Below the pieces are notes generated by a model. It worked only from the letters and a program-made list of their open reading frames with translations. It ran no database searches and was not told the DNA's origin. From the NCBI GenBank assembly GCA_963716925.1, contig CAVQUX010000010.1, positions 620,001 through 684,000 on the forward strand: a stretch of DNA of 64,000 nt, given 5' to 3'. Of this stretch, positions 63,201 to 64,000 are shown one piece after another. Made by a program: the position numbers and the translations under genes. How positions within the stretch are numbered: the first letter of the stretch is position 1; every line of letters begins with the position of its first letter. The DNA comes from DAISKN01 sp963716925 (lineage in GTDB: Bacteria; Acidobacteriota; Vicinamibacteria; Marinacidobacterales; SMYC01).

Positions 63201-63942
63201 CGCCGCGAACATATCCGTCCGCACTGGCGTCGAAAGCTTTACATCGTCCGTCCGCCGCCATCGCCTTCAATTTGGAGAAACCCACGGTGACGGCGGGGGC
63301 GAGAATGACGTTGACCCCGCCCGCCAGCGCGAGCGTCGATTCCCCGCACCAGAGGCTCTGGCAGGCGAGATGCACGGCGACCAGAGAGGAAGAGCAGGCG
63401 GTGTCGACGGCGAGGCTCGGTCCGCGGAAGTCGAGGAAGTAGGAAATCCGGTTGGCGACCATGCTCGTGGCTCCGCCGGTGTTGACGTAGCCGTCCCGTA
63501 TTTGGTCGACGTGATTGAGCTGCGCTCCAGCGTAATCGAAGCTCGAGGCGCCGATGAAGACCCCGACGGGAGAGCCCGCGAGACTCGTCGGCACCAGGCC
63601 CCCGTCCTCGAGAGCTTCCCAGGCCACCTCGAGAAGCAGTCGCTGCTGGGGGTCCATGTGTGTCGCTTCTCGCGGAGAAATGCCGAAGAAGGACGGGTCG
63701 AAGTCGAAGACTCGGTCGAGGAAGCCGCCCCAGCGCGTCGTCATCTTTCCCGGCGCCGATGGATCCTCGTCGAAGTAGTCTTCGATGGCCCAGCGATCCT
63801 CCGGAACCTCGGTAACGGCATCGACGCCTTCGCGGAGCAGCTTCCAGAACGCGGCCGGACCTCCGGCTCCGGGAAACCGGCATCCGATCCCCACGACGGC
63901 GATGGGTTCGCCCAATTTCGCTCCTGAGGTGGTGTCAGTCAC
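57238..63942 (-). CDS. Type I polyketide synthase, KS-AT-MT-MT-KR-ACP
   Basis: 2234 aa, GTG 63942. KS: Cys183 in DTACSSSL, His318 in EAHGTGT, His359 in NFGHLEAAAG. AT: GHSMGE (Ser643); RVDVVQ (610-615) and YASH (743-746) predict methylmalonyl-CoA. First MT: ILEVGSGGGGATA (about 1108). Second MT-like domain: LLDFGGGRDAIDLAEEH (about 1350) to YCWLVAQRDL. Structural plus catalytic KR: TGGLGDLG (1835), Lys1955, Ser1979, Tyr1993; no LDD motif, suggesting A-type. ACP: GMDSLMGVEL (Ser2156). No DH, ER or TE, so one module makes a beta-hydroxy, alpha-methylated unit. The upstream gene's end overlaps its start by 8 bp. Confidence 0.95.
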   Translation of the reverse strand: MTDTTSGAKLGEPIAVVGIGCRFPGAGGPAAFWKLLREGVDAVTEVPEDRWAIEDYFDEDPSAPGKMTTRWGGFLDRVFDFDPSFFGISPREATHMDPQQRLLLEVAWEALEDGGLVPTSLAGSPVGVFIGASSFDYAGAQLNHVDQIRDGYVNTGGATSMVANRISYFLDFRGPSLAVDTACSSSLVAVHLACQSLWCGESTLALAGGVNVILAPAVTVGFSKLKAMAADGRCKAFDASADGYVRGEGAGIVVLKPLSAAIEDNDRVAAVIRGTAVNQDGRSNGLTAPNGLAQRAVVQRALRVAGVSPSRIGYVEAHGTGTSLGDPIELDALGSVLSAGRDRALPPVSVGSVKTNFGHLEAAAGIAGLIKTILALQHGEIPPSLHFEKPNPYIPFDKLRLRVADSLAPWPEELRPAAACVSSFGFGGTNANVVVEEVARIAPAEKRDGSERVPRPHVLTLSTDSEAALKDSARAYRLLMESFGAEGESVESRVRDVCYNAGVRRTHHDHRLAVVGASREDLVSKLSAYLDGELLSGLSCGRRIPRRPPRIVFVFPGQGSQWWGMAGDLLEREPVFSASVERFESAMPSWVDWSLGAVLKGEGEPSLLDRVDVVQPTLCAVQVGLAEVFRAWGVEPSAVVGHSMGEVAAASVAGALTLEDAARIICTRSRLVTRASGRGAMAVVDLGLSRSAEELRGFEDRVSIAASNSSSSTLISGDPEAVRRIVESLESRGVFCRLVNVDYASHSPHMDPLTTPLLEELSGVRPTKASVPLYSTVTGGVAEGPELDARYWARNLREPVLFSRVIGALLEEGFDTFIELSPHPILLPSIQQDLPIAGSTRRRTLLPSLRRAESGPERMLDTLATLHCSGLEIDWRKLYPSPRAHVALPLYPWQRSHFRAEEPRAQRPPDATRNRFDWSAILSAAKDQARRIPTDSAPSAWKEVEDALETLTSAYIARALRALGLFTTANERHSPQALPREAGISSSFQPLLALWVRRLERRGWLVADEGEFVSPAPLAVPDVEALSQALREKLVEKTYFTDYLERCGENLVEVLRGRINPLDLLFPSGSLETAEGLFEKTGAARYGNAICREVVRVAAASRPGGIRILEVGSGGGGATASLVPVLPAETTSYDLTEVTGFFLDHTRARFQGYPFVRGRTLDLDRSPRDQGFEEGVYDIVVAADVLNATENVGRSLERVHSLLAPGGLLLLVETTRHQPWFEVSFGLLWYWDREEREHHPFLTPGEWSRALGDSGFETLSVLPGDPEAEFPGRHVILARSPASRTAQEEEISLAPPATFAGLTPLARPVPGSSWIRALLSREPAESLEVARKELHRVLFGRIDFSRVHKLLDFGGGRDAIDLAEEHRELRVDGLADSPVASLAGNEEARRRELGERIRFFHRNPWGGALPDQYDLAFRLAPGERFEDETLLIPNVAAHLLSGGLLIEAALVRTAGEDRPLPDLPAPGEEEWCDLLSRNGLRLVEVVEGSREVGSFLEDPDFESNLEQATRERALDEGSLRKLRTLNRLGAALRESELRYCWLVAQRDLYLREDDLRRLNLERFRAPVSYEDRLAGDAVESDRAFYELTWVPERSAEAESHPLERTQPAGQWLIFADEAGFGSALGRTLSARGESIVIVQPGSSYQRLADRSYRVRPGSRDDLDLLLEGVRGESAVPLRGAVHLWSLDAAPAHEATLASLEKAQSLGGLTLVSWVQAVAGRQWKSGAPRLWVVTGPMQRIAGGETNVAVPQAPVWGLGRVIAQEQSALWGGLVALDSVSPEAAAERLCPRIVSSRSEDQVAIRPEATYVARLRRPKWSDDEEGPLALRPDGSYLITGGLGDLGLCVAGWLVENGARRVVLMGRTSLPPRSSWSEIEESSRLSEQVQAIRLMESQGAIVETVAADVSDAPRMQALLEERARRGEPPIRGIVHAAGFLGLRTLEDLDAAAWNATMRSKVAGAWVLHDLFREQPLDFFVLFSSAASLGFLGQGLAHYAAANSFLDALAHYRRSLGLPAISIDWGPWAQVGMAARNDLLDRLAPFGIGGITPERGLQYLGALMFRRPAQVAVLEVDWDRFSRFGSMSGSALLSGLARKSVAYGGPSSPEGALSVEAILAATPEERGELLESALRARVARVLRVAPGKVDVHQPFTRMGMDSLMGVELKNAIERELRVTVPLIELMRNGSISRLAAMLLESLTGAGAPALPQEPPARVPGDAERDSVLLSLLSLGEGEKE

Positions 63943-64000
63943 GTTCCATCGGCTCCGTGGTCCTCCGCCCCAAGAGCGGCACGACGCCTTCGGCGGCGCT
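63935..64000 (-). CDS. 3' end of an upstream gene (partial)
   Basis: Only the last 21 codons are present, ending PLLGRRTTEPMERD and TGA 63935-63937. The stop lies 8 bp inside the PKS start, the tight coupling usual between consecutive PKS genes. Too short to assign; the charged tail could be a docking element of a preceding synthase. Confidence 0.5.
   Translation of the reverse strand, partial: SAAEGVVPLLGRRTTEPMERD

Overview
The window is high-GC, gene-dense bacterial DNA with many ATGA/GTGA/TGATG start-stop overlaps. Gene content (a sigma-54 two-component/efflux operon, TonB-C proteins, S9 peptidase, PEP-CTERM protein, multiheme cytochrome, a long universal-stress-protein operon, type I PKS) suggests a Gram-negative soil or sediment bacterium. 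Acidobacteriota is my best guess, but it is an inference from gene style, as there is no rRNA here. No tRNA, rRNA, CRISPR, transposase or phage gene was recognised.

Layout. 0-7 kb: 3' part of nothing upstream, then lon (cut by the left edge) co-transcribed with a small heat-shock protein; phosphofructokinase; a CBS protein; a DksA-like/TonB-C pair; a Tat-exported amidohydrolase. 7-12 kb: a seven-gene minus-strand operon with five universal-stress-protein genes (nine UspA domains), a previously unlisted 40-aa membrane protein and a five-haem cytochrome c. 12-17 kb: histidine kinase, sigma-54 activator, LolD-type ATPase and membrane fusion protein, read from a near-perfect -24/-12 promoter; the expected FtsX-type permease is absent. 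17-22 kb: phosphodiesterase/S9 peptidase pair and MltB. 22-29 kb: deacylase, then a plus-strand operon apaG - methyltransferase - RluA - unknown - CinA-like - glycosyltransferase. 29-37 kb: envelope and sugar genes, spermidine-synthase-like membrane protein, PQQ-propeller protein, pseudopilin, sulfotransferase, PEP-CTERM protein. 38-42 kb: a second efflux operon (HlyD fused to a GspB-like domain, ATPase, ABC-2 permease), the last two frameshifted. 42-46 kb: two head-to-head paralogous beta-propeller genes, one fused to an alpha/beta hydrolase.

46.4-64 kb is a co-directional minus-strand biosynthetic cluster: an upstream gene cut by the right edge, a 2234-aa type I PKS (KS-AT-MT-MT-KR-ACP), alpha/beta hydrolase, exported phosphatase-like protein, methyltransferase, KAS III, condensation-type acyltransferase, ACP, SDR, second ACP, methyltransferase, SDR and acyl-AMP ligase. 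I read it as making a methyl-branched polyketide whose chain is modified on free-standing carriers and finally joined to an alcohol or amine; I cannot name a known product.

Caution: at least six apparent single-base frameshifts lie between 40.4 and 48.5 kb, with another possible one near 52.0 kb. The long ORFs elsewhere are intact, so that stretch is either decaying or poorly sequenced.
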